DNA of 64,000 nucleotides from positions 12,501 to 76,500 of the forward strand of contig CAJHNH020001151.1 of assembly GCA_905116865.2 (NCBI GenBank), given 5' to 3'. The position numbers and the translations under genes are program-made. This document shows positions 51,872 to 61,041 of this stretch, piece by piece. The notes under the pieces are model-generated. The model made no database searches. It was given only the letters and a program-made list of their open reading frames with translations, and was not told the DNA's origin. The DNA comes from Candidula unifasciata. Lineage: Eukaryota > Mollusca > Gastropoda > Stylommatophora > Geomitridae. Every line of letters begins with the position of its first letter. Position 1 is the first letter of the stretch.

Positions 51872-54124
51872 TCCCCCCCCCCTCTCTCTCTCTTTCTCTC
51901 TCTCTCTCACGCACAGACGCACAACAACAAAAAAGAACGCGTTCCCTTTAAATATATGTGCTTATTTGATGAGGCTAACAGTTAATATTGTACAGACCAC
52001 ATTTTCCACTTCAAAATTTGAGCCAATATGGCATACACACCCAGTTTGAGAACCTCTGCTGTAATGACCTGGTCGAGTCAGCAGGCAAAGACGCAACCGG
52101 TCGCAGTTTTCCCTGCTAGAACAGACTTAGGAAACGGCAACTATTGTGTTAATGAGAGTTATTTCAGTCCATCGCAGTGTATGCAGAAATCACTTTTCGT
52201 ATTCGGCCCGACCGCCACTATTCGGCCGAATACTGAATAGCTATTAGGTCCACTATTCGGCCCCAAAGCGAATACTAAACGAATATTCAGTACAGCCCTA
52301 GTGGTAACCCATAAGTGCTCCATTCTACTTCAAACTCAAGTCTGAGTCCAAAGAATCTCGGCGCAGTGCACAAACTCTCTAGTACCGGCGAGGATAATAC
52401 TTTGATTAGATTTTTAACTCAAAATTTTGCCTGTGCAGTGTTGTTAGGCTGCTCTTTTCGATTTCCAACTGCCAAGGGATTTTTTTAATGTGTGCGACAG
52501 TACACATGGGTGTCCAGTCTTACTACCCAGAGAACGGGAAATTATTAGTAGTGTCTTAATCGCTATATATTCAGTCATTGTTATCAATTTCCACTTAAGC
52601 GTGGGGAGAAACAGTTTACGATCCATTGCTAGGTAGCCAGCAATGGCTATTGTCATTCTGTGTCCATGTAGAAGCTCTTTAATGTCATCATTCTCCCAGG
52701 GCAGGACTGCTCAGCTGAGTTTATTCAGGGGCCAACATTTTAAAAGTGGAGATGGTCACGTGCCAGAAGCTGGAGGCCCAGCATAGAAAGATCATCAATA
52801 CAGTACCACTGGCAGTGATCTGCAGGCCACTTGTTACCCCCCAAGTTGATAGCCCTGTCCTACAGTGACCTCTTGTTTTCACCTAAGTTTTTAAAAAATT
52901 TGTTTTTGCTTGCATTAGTAGTTGTTCTGGCTGTATTATTAGATGACCAAATCATTTGATCTTCTGTTTCTCAGCAATTTTGCATGGTGCTGTTCCCACA
53001 GTCTGATTAATATAATTTCTTTGATGGTAAAGTTGGCGGCTTTTTTCGGGGACCTCTTTTCATAGGTTTTAATTTTGTGTAGGTTAGGCTTTGACAAACT
53101 GGTAGCACAGCGTTGGTATGAATATGCTGTTTATAATCTGTTTCTCTGCGCTAATGCTGATTGGATGTTTTAATAACAGTATCTGTTAGTATATAAGTGC
53201 ACTGACTTGCTGGTATCCTGTTTCTCTTTCCTGATCTATTCTGTAACATGGTGTTGGTGTGAATATGCTGGTTATAATGCATTCAGTGCTGAATGTAAAA
53301 TTTTTTTTTTTTTAAAGAAAGTTGACTCACCAGAATTGCATATACATTTGATTTGACAGATGTCTCGAAGTAAAGTGCGACAGAATCCTGGCATGGGAGG
53401 CAAAGGAGAATGTTATCGCTGTGGTAGAGTAGGCCATTGGTCAAAAGAGTGCCCAAGAGGCCCGTAAGTTTTAGCGCTGTAATCATTATTATTATTAGTG
53501 TTTTTTAAAAAACAAAATTCTGATTAAATGTTAAATTATTTTAAACTTGTTTCTTATCCTCTGATGTCATTTTGTTTTGGAGTGTAACAGCTTCTGATGC
53601 ATACATTGTCACAGCAGTAGATTTATTTATTGAAGGTTGCATGTTATGAACCACTTTACTTTTGAATCTTTTGTCCATTTATGTTAGCAACATATGAATA
53701 GAATGGCCAAGTGTGAGACTCAGGTTGTTTCATTAACTTGTCTCTATTATTATTCTTAAACCATTTTCAGTCAGTTTTCAGTATTCATCTTAGCAAATGT
53801 TATGTGCACATTCTCTTTTGGTTTGAAATAGTGTTTTTCTGTCACTGCAGGTCTCGTGACCGAGGGCGTGCTAGAGGTGACAGGTACAGCCTCTATGACA
53901 GAGATCCCTATTATCCAGACCCGTACGATTTCTATGCCAGAGCACGGCTGCTACCGCCACTCCCATATGATCGCTATAGGTTTGATCCATACGAACGTCG
54001 ACTACCTCCACTTCCGCCCCCATATGATTCATCCTACCATGATTTTGGTAGGGTATCGCCAGATTACTACAGATCTGCAGCAGCACGTGATCCATACTAT
54101 GATTATTATGAAAGACGGAGGTGA
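48007..54124 (+). CDS. lark: RBM4/lark-like RNA-binding protein (RRM plus CCHC knuckle)
   Basis: Four exons join in frame: 48007-48141, 49314-49397, 53360-53463, 53851-54120. Read without the last splice they end at TGA 54122-54124 for 198 residues. The ATG has a full GCCATGG context, 12 nt after acceptor TTTTTTCAG. The RRM spans residues 7-73, with RNP2 LYVGNL (9-14) and RNP1 KDYGFVHF (40-47, split by intron 1). The knuckle [14 protein letters not shown] (91-104) follows the [12 protein letters not shown] linker that is diagnostic of RBM4/lark proteins. The tail is Tyr/Pro/Arg-rich ([14 protein letters not shown]). RBM4 and lark have two RRMs; this has one, so it may be a single-RRM paralogue. 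By family it acts in splicing, translation and circadian or neuronal RNA control; here that is inference. The exon 4 donor suggests more exons beyond. Confidence 0.85.
48525..48730. mobile_element. LINE-D (+) and LINE-E (-) end fragments
   Basis: 48525-48600 on + reads ggctgctgaagatggggatg and ends agctgtgatgtcatttcttg, the LINE-D terminus. 48615-48730 on the minus strand is the LINE-E NITRxxxHWNPQ segment (gcctgtggattccaccgcga on +). Both lie in lark-like intron 1, back to back. Confidence 0.6.
49314..49397 (+). CDS. lark-like gene, coding exon 2
   Basis: 28 codons ([17 protein letters not shown] to KIKVE) after acceptor TTTCCCCAG, completing the RRM. The donor is GAG/GTTATA, a weak match to consensus beyond GT. 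Read-through would add 54 residues ending at TAG 49557. Phase 0. Confidence 0.88.
49625..49840 (-). mobile_element. LINE-D C-terminal fragment
   Basis: The + strand reads gagtcaagaatttacatcac, then cagccagtgcagagttccag and ctgagtgcagtgagctggcc, the complement of the LINE-D C-terminus, closely like 6485. It is antisense in lark-like intron 2. Confidence 0.65.
50168..50425 (+). mobile_element. G-run and SINE-A head (plus orientation)
   Basis: A G tract (about 50168-50187). Then from about 50315 the SINE-A head in plus orientation: tgcccatgtgggttccggag, cccattttggtggaaacgaa, aggcatgttataaaaagtga. The 3' half is missing. Confidence 0.5.
50755..50998 (-). mobile_element. SINE-T copy
   Basis: + strand: atagacccttttatgccagt, gttggcattcagtaagtgtt, cttggagccaaagtaaattt, then tgaacacaggacc, the complement of the B-box region, and ctctacactaccatgg. 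Diverged but complete in outline. Confidence 0.6.
51127..51790 (-). mobile_element. LINE-B 3' half nested in the hAT-like element
   Basis: The minus strand reads [38 protein letters not shown], a stop, then [40 protein letters not shown] and [20 protein letters not shown]. The end is [14 protein letters not shown] with TGATGATGATG. One frameshift precedes the terminus. Confidence 0.8.
51817..51910 (+). repeat. (CT)n microsatellite
   Basis: CT repeats with TTCT and a C10-like interruption (near 51873-51882). The SLSLSL/RERERE frames are artefacts. Confidence 0.92.
52310..53340. other. lark-like intron 2, unrecognised part
   Basis: 52310-52400 is the right flank of the dispersed repeat also seen at 3430-3520. 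The remainder shows only a loose direct duplication (gttggtatgaatatgctg at 53112 and gttggtgtgaatatgctg at about 53251). Confidence 0.4.
53360..53463 (+). CDS. lark-like gene, coding exon 3 (zinc knuckle)
   Basis: 104 nt after acceptor [25 protein letters not shown], then [17 protein letters not shown]. The donor is GTAAGT, phase 2. The knuckle is complete (C91, C94, H99, C104). Confidence 0.92.
53851..54120 (+). CDS. lark-like gene, coding exon 4 (Tyr/Pro/Arg-rich tail)
   Basis: 270 nt after acceptor TCACTGCAG. Begins [19 protein letters not shown] and ends [10 protein letters not shown] plus two bases. The donor AG/GTGAGT also contains the in-frame stop TGA, so retention of the next intron terminates the protein at once. 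Low-complexity, probably disordered. Confidence 0.9.
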
Positions 54125-54133
54125 GTCATTAGT

Positions 54134-54214
54134 TAACATTATATGGGATGGAATGTAAAACGGAATCAAGTTTCTAACATTATATAGGATGGAATGTAAA
54201 CAGAATCAACTCTC
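54134..54214 (+). repeat. 41-bp direct duplication
   Basis: taacattatatgggatggaa (54134) and taacattatataggatggaa (54175), period 41, just after the exon 4 donor. Confidence 0.85.
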
Positions 54215-54539
54215 TGCAGCTACGCCTTGTAGTTTTTGCCTTGTGTTGGTCTTCATGTATTTTCACGTCCTTCTTTCTCTCTTTCTTTCTGTAATTTCCT
54301 TTTTTTTTCTGCTTTTACACTTAAAATGATGGTTGGTTTATTGTGTTGTGCCTTTGACCTGCCAGACGTGATCGCTAGACACAAGATAGCCCATGCGAGA
54401 GCTACCTGGATGTGGTGGCTGATATTAAAGATCCTCTGCACAGCTGCCGATGGATGAACACAAGATAAGCACCTGAAGAGGGGATGGGCTTGGATAGCAA
54501 AAGTAGAGGATACCATTAGTAAAATTTTCCCATTGGAAC

Positions 54540-55035
54540 ATTTCAGACTCAATGTTGAATGGGTAGAAACACCGGAAAAAATTGCAGAAGTACATGGAGG
54601 TAATAATCACCCTGGGCAGGTATTATAGAGAATGGAGCCAGACAGCTGTTGCTGAAATAAGAACTCTCATCCACAACCACGCTCGACTAGGTGACGTCGT
54701 TACCTATACAGATGGCTGAGTGATTTGCAAGGTGCAGTCAGGGTTGGCATGTACTGTGCAGGTGAATGGGAGGACAGTAAAGGTTCAACTGCTTCTAGTA
54801 TGGAGCTAAGAGTTGTCACTGGAGCACTTGCATGGCTGGCGGAACAAAAAGCAGCTTGCGCATCAATAGTGTCAGACTCACTGGGTTCGAAAAGACACCT
54901 GGCCTCAAGAGCAAAGTGTGCAGAGCAAGCTACGAAGAACCATGAAGGACCTGTTACTGACATGTGAGTTTATAGAGACAACCCACCTGATGGTCTGATC
55001 TGAGCAATCCAAACCGAATGCAAAGAAGAAGAAGA
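54540..55035 (+). mobile_element. Chimeric LINE: LINE-D-like RNase H joined to LINE-A tail
   Basis: The left part reads EIRTLIHNHARLGDVVTYTD (catalytic Asp), then a stop, SSMELRVVTGALAWLAEQ (Glu) and IVSDSL (Asp). At about 54888 it passes into the LINE-A end: gaaaagacacctggcctcaa, gagcaaagtgtgcagagcaa, ctgatggtctgatctgagca and a GAAGAAGAAG tail. The LINE-A middle is missing. Confidence 0.7.
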
Positions 55036-55054
55036 GACTCACTGTGCATGCTTA

Positions 55055-55440
55055 AGAAGATGAAAACTGGAAAACTGACTAGAATGGGTTGAGACATCCA
55101 GAAGTCCCGCCTGAAGAAACTGTCTTGCTGTAGGCACCAGGATTAAGGGAAATGGAAGAGCTGACATACTGACTGTGTTTGCTGTAATTAGTGGATGATG
55201 AATTTAGACAGGGCAGATATACTGAATGCAATGCATTCTAGTGACATTAAGACAAGTAACTAGAGACGATAAACCACCTGTTAGAAATGGGTATTAAACG
55301 AGGACAAGCATGCAGAAACCAGTTTTGGGGCAAAGAAAGAAGATATACCAATCAAGTCATGTTAGGTACTTTGATCATGGAGGCGCTGAGATGGCTGCAG
55401 CATCAGAGGGGGGAGCATGTATGGGTCAGACCGATCTGCT
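55055..55440 (+). mobile_element. LINE-D-related C-terminal fragment
   Basis: Includes GIKGNGRADILTVFAV (RNase H GN-x-x-AD motif), then FWGKERRYTNQVMLGTLIME and ALRWLQHQRGEHVWV, parallel to the LINE-D GKARRTYxQIV...TLRWLLKMRTEHAW. Frame broken. Confidence 0.55.
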
Positions 55441-55444
55441 TGAC

Positions 55445-55990
55445 TGTCCATATGGACAAGAAACAAGTTGTGATTTATGGATAGGCTGGGGCGTCTGATT
55501 TCAGCAAACCTCAAATTAGTCACCTTTTGCGACATGCCTGTTTGGGGGCGTGGGGGTGTGTAGGCAGTGAACATATCCCCCCTCCCCCTTACCCCTCCAC
55601 TAAAGTAACAATGACTAAGACAGCCTGCTAAGTATCAGTACTGCCCTTGTAGAAAGGAGATTCAACCTACTGTGAATACATTTGCAAAGAAGAGTCATAT
55701 CCGTACAAACACATTTTTAAAACTTGAATAAGGTCAAAAAGAGATAGGATCTGCCCCATCTGGTGTAGAATTGCATGTGCTGCATTTGGAATATCTAGAA
55801 AAACTCCATAAATTATTGTTTCCTCACTGATAGTTGTTTACTTATTTGCTGAAGTTGCATGTGTTGGGCCTAAAATTGCAGATCGCTGCCAAGCTGTAAA
55901 CCACAGAACAGCATGACAGCTGTCCATTTTATAGTGAATAAAGAAGAGAAAGATTTGTTTGCTTTACTGTGAGGATAAGTTTGACTCTAA
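55445..55990. other. lark-like intron 4, SINE-A-like trace then nothing
   Basis: 55490-55570 resembles the SINE-A head in plus orientation (ctcaaattagtcacctttt, gcgacatgcctgtttggggg). The rest is unrecognised. Confidence 0.35.
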
Positions 55991-56140
55991 ATGTTAAGGG
56001 TGAAATTTGTTGCACACGATAATTGGCACCTTTCCATCTTTCCAGACGATAGTGTTATATTGCAATTTGAGGAGACATTAGAGTCACAGTCCATGGCGAG
56101 TGTGACTTGCATGACCCACCCGCATTAAGAAAAATCTTCC
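55990..56140 (-). mobile_element. LINE 3' end, same family as 28700-29215
   Basis: The complement reads attgtggaagatttttctta, tgcgggtgggtcatgcaagt, ataacactatcgtctggaaa and gatggaaaggtgccaa, matching 29075-29200 in the other orientation. Confidence 0.65.
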
Positions 56141-56144
56141 ACAA

Positions 56145-56980
56145 TTATAGCATTGAATTTCAAGACCATTGTTATCAACATTTATGTTTTTTCTCAGACG
56201 CTTAGCTCTCATCCTTTCTGCAGACATTTCTTCCTCCATTTTCATTCACTTTCTGATGTGCCCCTGCCACACAACACGTCCATAGCATTTTGTTCCCACG
56301 AGTCTGTCTCAGCATATGTATTATTCATGACCAGTTTGCACACATTTTATGTCTAGTAGAGGTCGGACTCGACATCTTCTGCCCATCTTTAATTCACCAT
56401 AAAGGATTTTTGCACACAAATTATACATTTGCATATGTACAGTGCAAGTTGGTGCATAAAAATATTAGGCTAGTACAGTATAGTCAGTATGTCTTATTGG
56501 CAGGGCTATTCATCTGTCTGCCCAAGGACCTAGCAAGTGACCTGCGGATCATTGCTGACTGTATTGTATTTATAAATGATCTTTCAACACTGGGGCTTTG
56601 GCCTGTAATGAACCCATTTTTCAACTTTTTAGCATCTGAGTAAACTTAGTTGAACAGCCATTTCTGTACATTTTTTTAAACAGTATATTCTATAAATGTT
56701 ATTATGGTTAAAAAAAATCCTTTACTTTTCCTTTGTTTTTCTACTTTTACTTTTAATTTACTTCTTCTTCTGATACCTTGATATTTAAACTTTGAAAGGG
56801 GTTTACATCTGTGACAGGAAGGGTGCTATGGAGACTTTATTTCTGACCCGGTACTGAAGTGTCATCTTCACACAACTGTATTACAGGGCTTACTGTTTAG
56901 TAATGAAAAGCAAGGTAAAAAAAAACAAAAAATATGTTGATTCTCTGCCTTGTTTGAAAACCCAACCAAAATTACATTTG
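56145..56980. other. lark-like intron 4, unrecognised part
   Basis: Plus frames of 67 and 117 codons (56153-56643) have no motif and no splice context. They are left unassigned. Confidence 0.3.
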
Positions 56981-56986
56981 TTGTAG

Positions 56987-57022
56987 GCTGGCAGCTTTAG
57001 ATGCTTATGGCGACAAGCTTGC
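56987..57022 (+). CDS. Candidate 36-nt microexon of the lark-like gene
   Basis: Lies between ATTTGTTGTAG and GTAAGT. It enters in phase 2 exactly as left by exon 4 and leaves in phase 2, reading RLAALDAYGDKLA without a stop. A 12-codon symmetric cassette could be skipped or included without shifting frame. If used, the TGA at 54122 is removed and the protein continues into exons I cannot locate, possibly beyond the window. Confidence 0.5.
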
Positions 57023-57299
57023 GTAAGTCAGCATACCTTTTCTTGTTCTCTTGGTTTCATGGTTTGTTATTTTTATTATTCCTGATACCCGTTTCCAAAA
57101 GGTTTGAATCTGCATGTCTCATTGGGCATCTAAGTTTTTTTTGTTTTGTTCCATGTTATTTGCAGCACAATACTGTTAAGCATAAGTTGTTTGTTTATTA
57201 ATTTGTTTGTAAACAACTTAGGATTATCTGACAAAACTCTTGATCGCTGAAAATTTTGAGCAGTTTGCAAAAAATGACAAGCATAAATTTAAATGTTGT

Positions 57300-57715
57300 G
57301 CTCCCGAATTGTTCATTCCAAGAGGGCCTTGACAATGTCTGGCTTGTTGTGCATCAGTTTACCACCGAGTGGTGTACCTGGCTGTTCATTTCCAAGCACA
57401 CCCTGAACAAAATATCCAAGGGTGCTAACTACCTGGGACCTCTGAAGCGAATGCTTACCACCCTGAGCAACCTGTTTCAGACATTCTGAATATGCTTTGT
57501 GAGTCTGTTAAATAGTAATTACATTTGTGCAGCTGGTTCTCAGGCTGACGAAAAGCTGCTATGACTGCCTTCACCTCCAATCTGAAACTAGATGTTATGC
57601 TATTGTATGCCAGGCATTGTTGCACTAAGAGTTGTGGATTCACCTTTGCTGTGAACCCCCGTGCACTCTTTCTGCCCCTCAGCACAGAGCCGTCTTTATA
57701 GGTAATCACATCACT
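57300..57715 (-). mobile_element. LINE-D RNase H fragment
   Basis: The minus strand reads VITYKDGSVLRGRKSARGFT (YxDGS, with Lys before Asp), then SSFRLEVKAVIAAFRQPENQ and YYLTDSQSIFRM (the DSQS catalytic Asp). A GNExPG-like GNEQPG segment is near 57395. All four RNase H blocks are traceable, but the frame is shifted once. Confidence 0.75.
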
Positions 57716-57994
57716 GGCATGGAAATCACCATAAATCAGTTGTTGAACTCCTGATTCTGCAGACCCTGCTGGCGAGAACCTTCACTCCTGGCCCAGTGTG
57801 ATTAGAAACCAGTATTTTCAAAACTCTTTATCTAGAGTGGAGTATTAATTCTGCCAGTACTGAACAAGTCACCATACTTTTCTTAGTAATTCAGAAGACA
57901 TCCGATGTTCTTTCTGTCTTCTATCACAGTCGTGTTTTATATTAAAACTTTGTGTCCTTTCTTCTTCTTCTTTTAGTCCAAGCTGTAGTTCTTT

Positions 57995-58170
57995 CTTCTT
58001 CTTCTTTCAGTCCAAGCTGTGCAGTACTGGGAGTCATATCTATCCACAGCTTTTTGTCTCGTGTACTTTCAGTCATTTCTGACACAGGCGATCTTCCATG
58101 CCATGATGTTAAGACTATCCAGCATCTTCTCTCTCGGTCTCCCTCTGCCCCATATTCCCTATAACTTTCT
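57995..58170 (-). mobile_element. LINE-B-like C-terminal fragment
   Basis: The complement of 58150-58020 reads DSLTSWHGRSPVSEMTESTR-like and DKKLWIDM pieces, collinear with 25800-25960. Just upstream on + a short duplication (ttcttcttcttt and cagtccaagctgt) is seen. Confidence 0.55.
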
Positions 58171-58479
58171 TTTCATCTTATTTATTTTTGTAACCACTGA
58201 TGTCTTATAGTGTCTCAGTTATTTCCTTAAGACCCAAGTATTTATTGCTTGTATGCTCAGTTTCTGTGGTTCAGGAGTTGAAAGTAGTGACGTGAGTTAA
58301 AGTAAATTGGACTAATCTAAGCACGTGTTCAAGCACACTGATATCTTGGCTAATGGAGATATATTTAGCTGTATTTTGCTTCGGCTAATGAATTTGGATT
58401 TGGCTAATGAACATTTTAGTGGATATTTGCTTAAGCCCAATGCAGACATAATATATAAAAGTCTCCTTCGGCAAAGCAT

Positions 58480-58590
58480 TGCCTTTGGAGGTAAACAAAG
58501 AAGATGTAGAAGAGTTAGTTAAAGAACATGCAAAAGATATGACAAAAGAAGATAAAGCCGCTGTACCAAGAAAGGGATAAGGAAGATAAA
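58480..58590 (+). mobile_element. Tigger/pogo-like transposase remnant
   Basis: Reads LPLEVNKEDVEELVKEHAKD, then MTKEDKAA and a stop. It resembles the GLEVxxxDxxELVEEHxxELTxEEL segment following the DDE domain of Tigger transposases. Upstream (58345-58430) ggctaatga motifs recur. Only this short piece is recognisable. Confidence 0.45.
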
Positions 58591-58764
58591 AAGTGCTTAT
58601 CAGAGTAGGAGGAGGAGGACAGTAGCAAAAAAAAAGGGAAGAATGTCAACAGCTGATGTTAAATTCACCTCTAGGAAGAGACAGAGACCAGCTACCTTGA
58701 ATAAAGTTTGAAAGAGTGAAAGAGGAACTGTAAAAACATTGTGTAAGTAAAAAACCTTTCCTAC

Positions 58765-58980
58765 ACCTTTAGGAGTATCTGGCATATAGGGCTAGACCTA
58801 TACTATATAGACCAATCCGCACTTACTTTCCAGGACTGCACCTGGTACCCACTCTTGGCTGGATCAACCTGGGAGCCAATGTCATTTTTTTTAAAGAAAG
58901 CCCAGTTCCATTAAGACCTGAACCCACCACCTTCCAGTCAGCAGGTGAGCATCTAGCTGCTTCACCATGGTGACTCACAA
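58765..58980 (-). mobile_element. SINE-T copy
   Basis: + strand: ggcatatagggctagaccta, ggtacccactcttggctgga, tcaacctgggagccaatgtc, acctgaacccaccaccttcc (complement of the B-box region), ttcaccatggtgactc. It lacks the gccggcgtgatgctgac middle. Confidence 0.7.
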
Positions 58981-59164
58981 AAACATTGTGTGCATACTAT
59001 AAATAGAAAAATTTTCAATTTGTCAATATACTTCTCATTCTATAACTAACTGAGAAGCTGTTCATCTTTGCCTTTGGTGAAGTTTTCCTCTTTTATAACG
59101 TGCTTCTTCTACTATTTTGTTAAACTACTCTTTAAACTGTGGACAGCATCCAGAATGACCCATC

Positions 59165-59465
59165 ACATTGGCAGTTATGAACCTCTTTTAACTACAGTGA
59201 AAAGACAGAAAATGCAGGGGTACAGATATGTAATAAGATCTAATGGTCTCTCAAAATCAATACTGTAGGGCTCAGTAGAGGGGAAGAAGAGAAGAAGCAG
59301 ACTAAGAATGACCTGGACACAGAACTTGACTGACTGGACAGGCCTCAGGCATGCAACCCTGAAGTCCACTGCATCTGGCTGTCAGAGGTAGAGGGAGCTG
59401 ATCAGACTATAACAGCAGCTGGTGATCCAGGGACACACAGTTATTCGATGATGATGATCCAGCAT
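59165..59465 (+). mobile_element. LINE ORF2 C-terminus with GATGAT tail
   Basis: Reads YRYVIRSNGLSKSIL, stop, GSVEGKRRRSRLRMTWTQNL, TDWTGLRHATLKSTASGCQR. This is the well-known GxxxGxRRRGRPRxxWxDNxxxWTG end of invertebrate LINEs. It finishes ttcgatgatgatgatcc. Confidence 0.7.
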
Positions 59466-59469
59466 GAAT

Positions 59470-61040
59470 AAAATTATTATTTAGTTTAGAAACCTATGAA
59501 AATCATGTTTCAGCTAGTGAAGATTTTGGCTAGTGAATCTGATTATGGAACTAATTTTCTTTGTTAGCCAATGTATCATTCACTGTATTGAGGTCCTTCT
59601 GGAAGACATTTAATTGTAGAATAGTCGAAGAAGAGCACTGTTTCACAGAATAAAGAATATTTCATGCAGTATATATCTGTGATGACCTAGTGTATCTGTG
59701 ATGACCTAGTGTATCTGTGATGACCTTGTTTTGAGTTGTAACTCAGGGTCATAAAAGGCCAGACAGAAAGCCAGTGCATGAATATGTGCAGCATGAAATA
59801 CCAGAGGCCAAAAAGACCAAAGAGAAGACGAGTACTTAGTTCAAAGTCATTTGAAAGCCATAGATCTGGGAAGAAGTGTGTAACATTGAATGTAGTTTAA
59901 ATGAAATATACATGATAGTTTCCTAGTGAACGCTCATGGTTGTGATTAGTAGAAGTAACTTTCTGAAGAACAAGCTTTCTACCTGGCTTGTTATGACTTT
60001 GGGCTACAGTTCAGAACAAGGTCATCACAATATCTGTGCCAGTTGTGGTGAGAATCAGTTTGGAATAAAAAAGAAAAAAACAGTTTTGATCAATAGGCTT
60101 ATAAAAGCTTTTGGTTATAATTGTGATTTTTCTATAGTGATCTGTCCTGACGATTGTGCTTCTTGAATTCCTATTGGGTTATATGGCTGAGCATCTTTTA
60201 TTTGGTTTCTCTGTCTAATAATGATGATGTTTTCTTTCATATTTAGTGCTTCTGTCCATGTCCATTGTGCTGCCACTGTAATTTATATAGTTTAGTTTGG
60301 CTTTGTTCCCAGCTGGGATTAGTCCCTACCTGGACACATTTGACAGGGTTACTTTCCCTGATCATGCATAGCTGCCTCAGCTCTCCTACCATCTGGGGTG
60401 CTGATGTAAGAATGCATGCTTTCGGGTAGAGCTGTATGGACCCAATCCTGATGTGTAGATGTGCATTATGGACATGCAGCACATTAGTGAGAAATTATGT
60501 GGAAGCTTTAGAGGTGTTGCTTTATTGAAGAATGGTGAGAAGACCCTAGACAAGTAACAAGAGTAATACAGAATTCTTTAAAAGATATCAGCTCTCAAAG
60601 AGAACTGGTTTGCCTGCAGAAGATGATGATCTGCATATTAAGAAGGTGAAAACTTGAGTACGTTAACAGGAAAGCTGGAGAGGTGAGAGGGAGGAAAGAC
60701 CAGTGGCAAGGAAAAACATCTATGGGTATCCAAGATATTGACAAGACTGAAGGCTGTGGTCAGGCATGGCTACCAAATGTCCTTCAACATAGATTTGAAG
60801 TGATGTATTTATATGTTACTATGTATGCATCAAGAATGACAACCTTAACTCTCTCACCCAAATGTCTCTGTATAGTATTCACAGCGAGAATTTCTTTATG
60901 GACAGTAATTGTACTTTTGAGTTTTATGCTAAAGGCTGTAGATGTTGACTAGTCACAGTTTTCTGAGGAATCGGATAATGAAGTGTTCATGAAGCAAAAC
61001 AACATACACTTTCAGTGTTACCTATTAGGAGTTCCAGCGT
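59470..61040. other. Intergenic, mostly unrecognised
   Basis: A 19-bp unit (atgacctagtgtatctgtg) is repeated about three times at 59680-59737. At 60590-60780 a plus-strand LINE-B-like piece may be present (gaaagctggagaggtgagag). Otherwise nothing. Confidence 0.35.
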
Positions 61041-61041
61041 G

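Larger units (their letters stand above)
51042..52300. mobile_element. hAT-like element carrying a nested LINE-B
   Basis: Termini TAGGGCTGTACCGAATA (left) and the complement TAGGGCTGTACTGAATA (right). Flanking octamers GTAGCAAC (51034-51041) and GTGGTAAC (52301-52308) form an aged 8-bp target duplication. The empty paralogous site is at 3422. Subterminal sequence is full of CGAATA/TATTCG. The interior is LINE-B sequence and a CT microsatellite, with no transposase. It lies in lark-like intron 2. Confidence 0.8.

Noticed and set aside
54236..54552. 73- and 99-codon frames downstream of lark-like exon 4
   Set aside because: No motif, opposite-strand shadows of each other, and located in an intron or 3' region without splice support.
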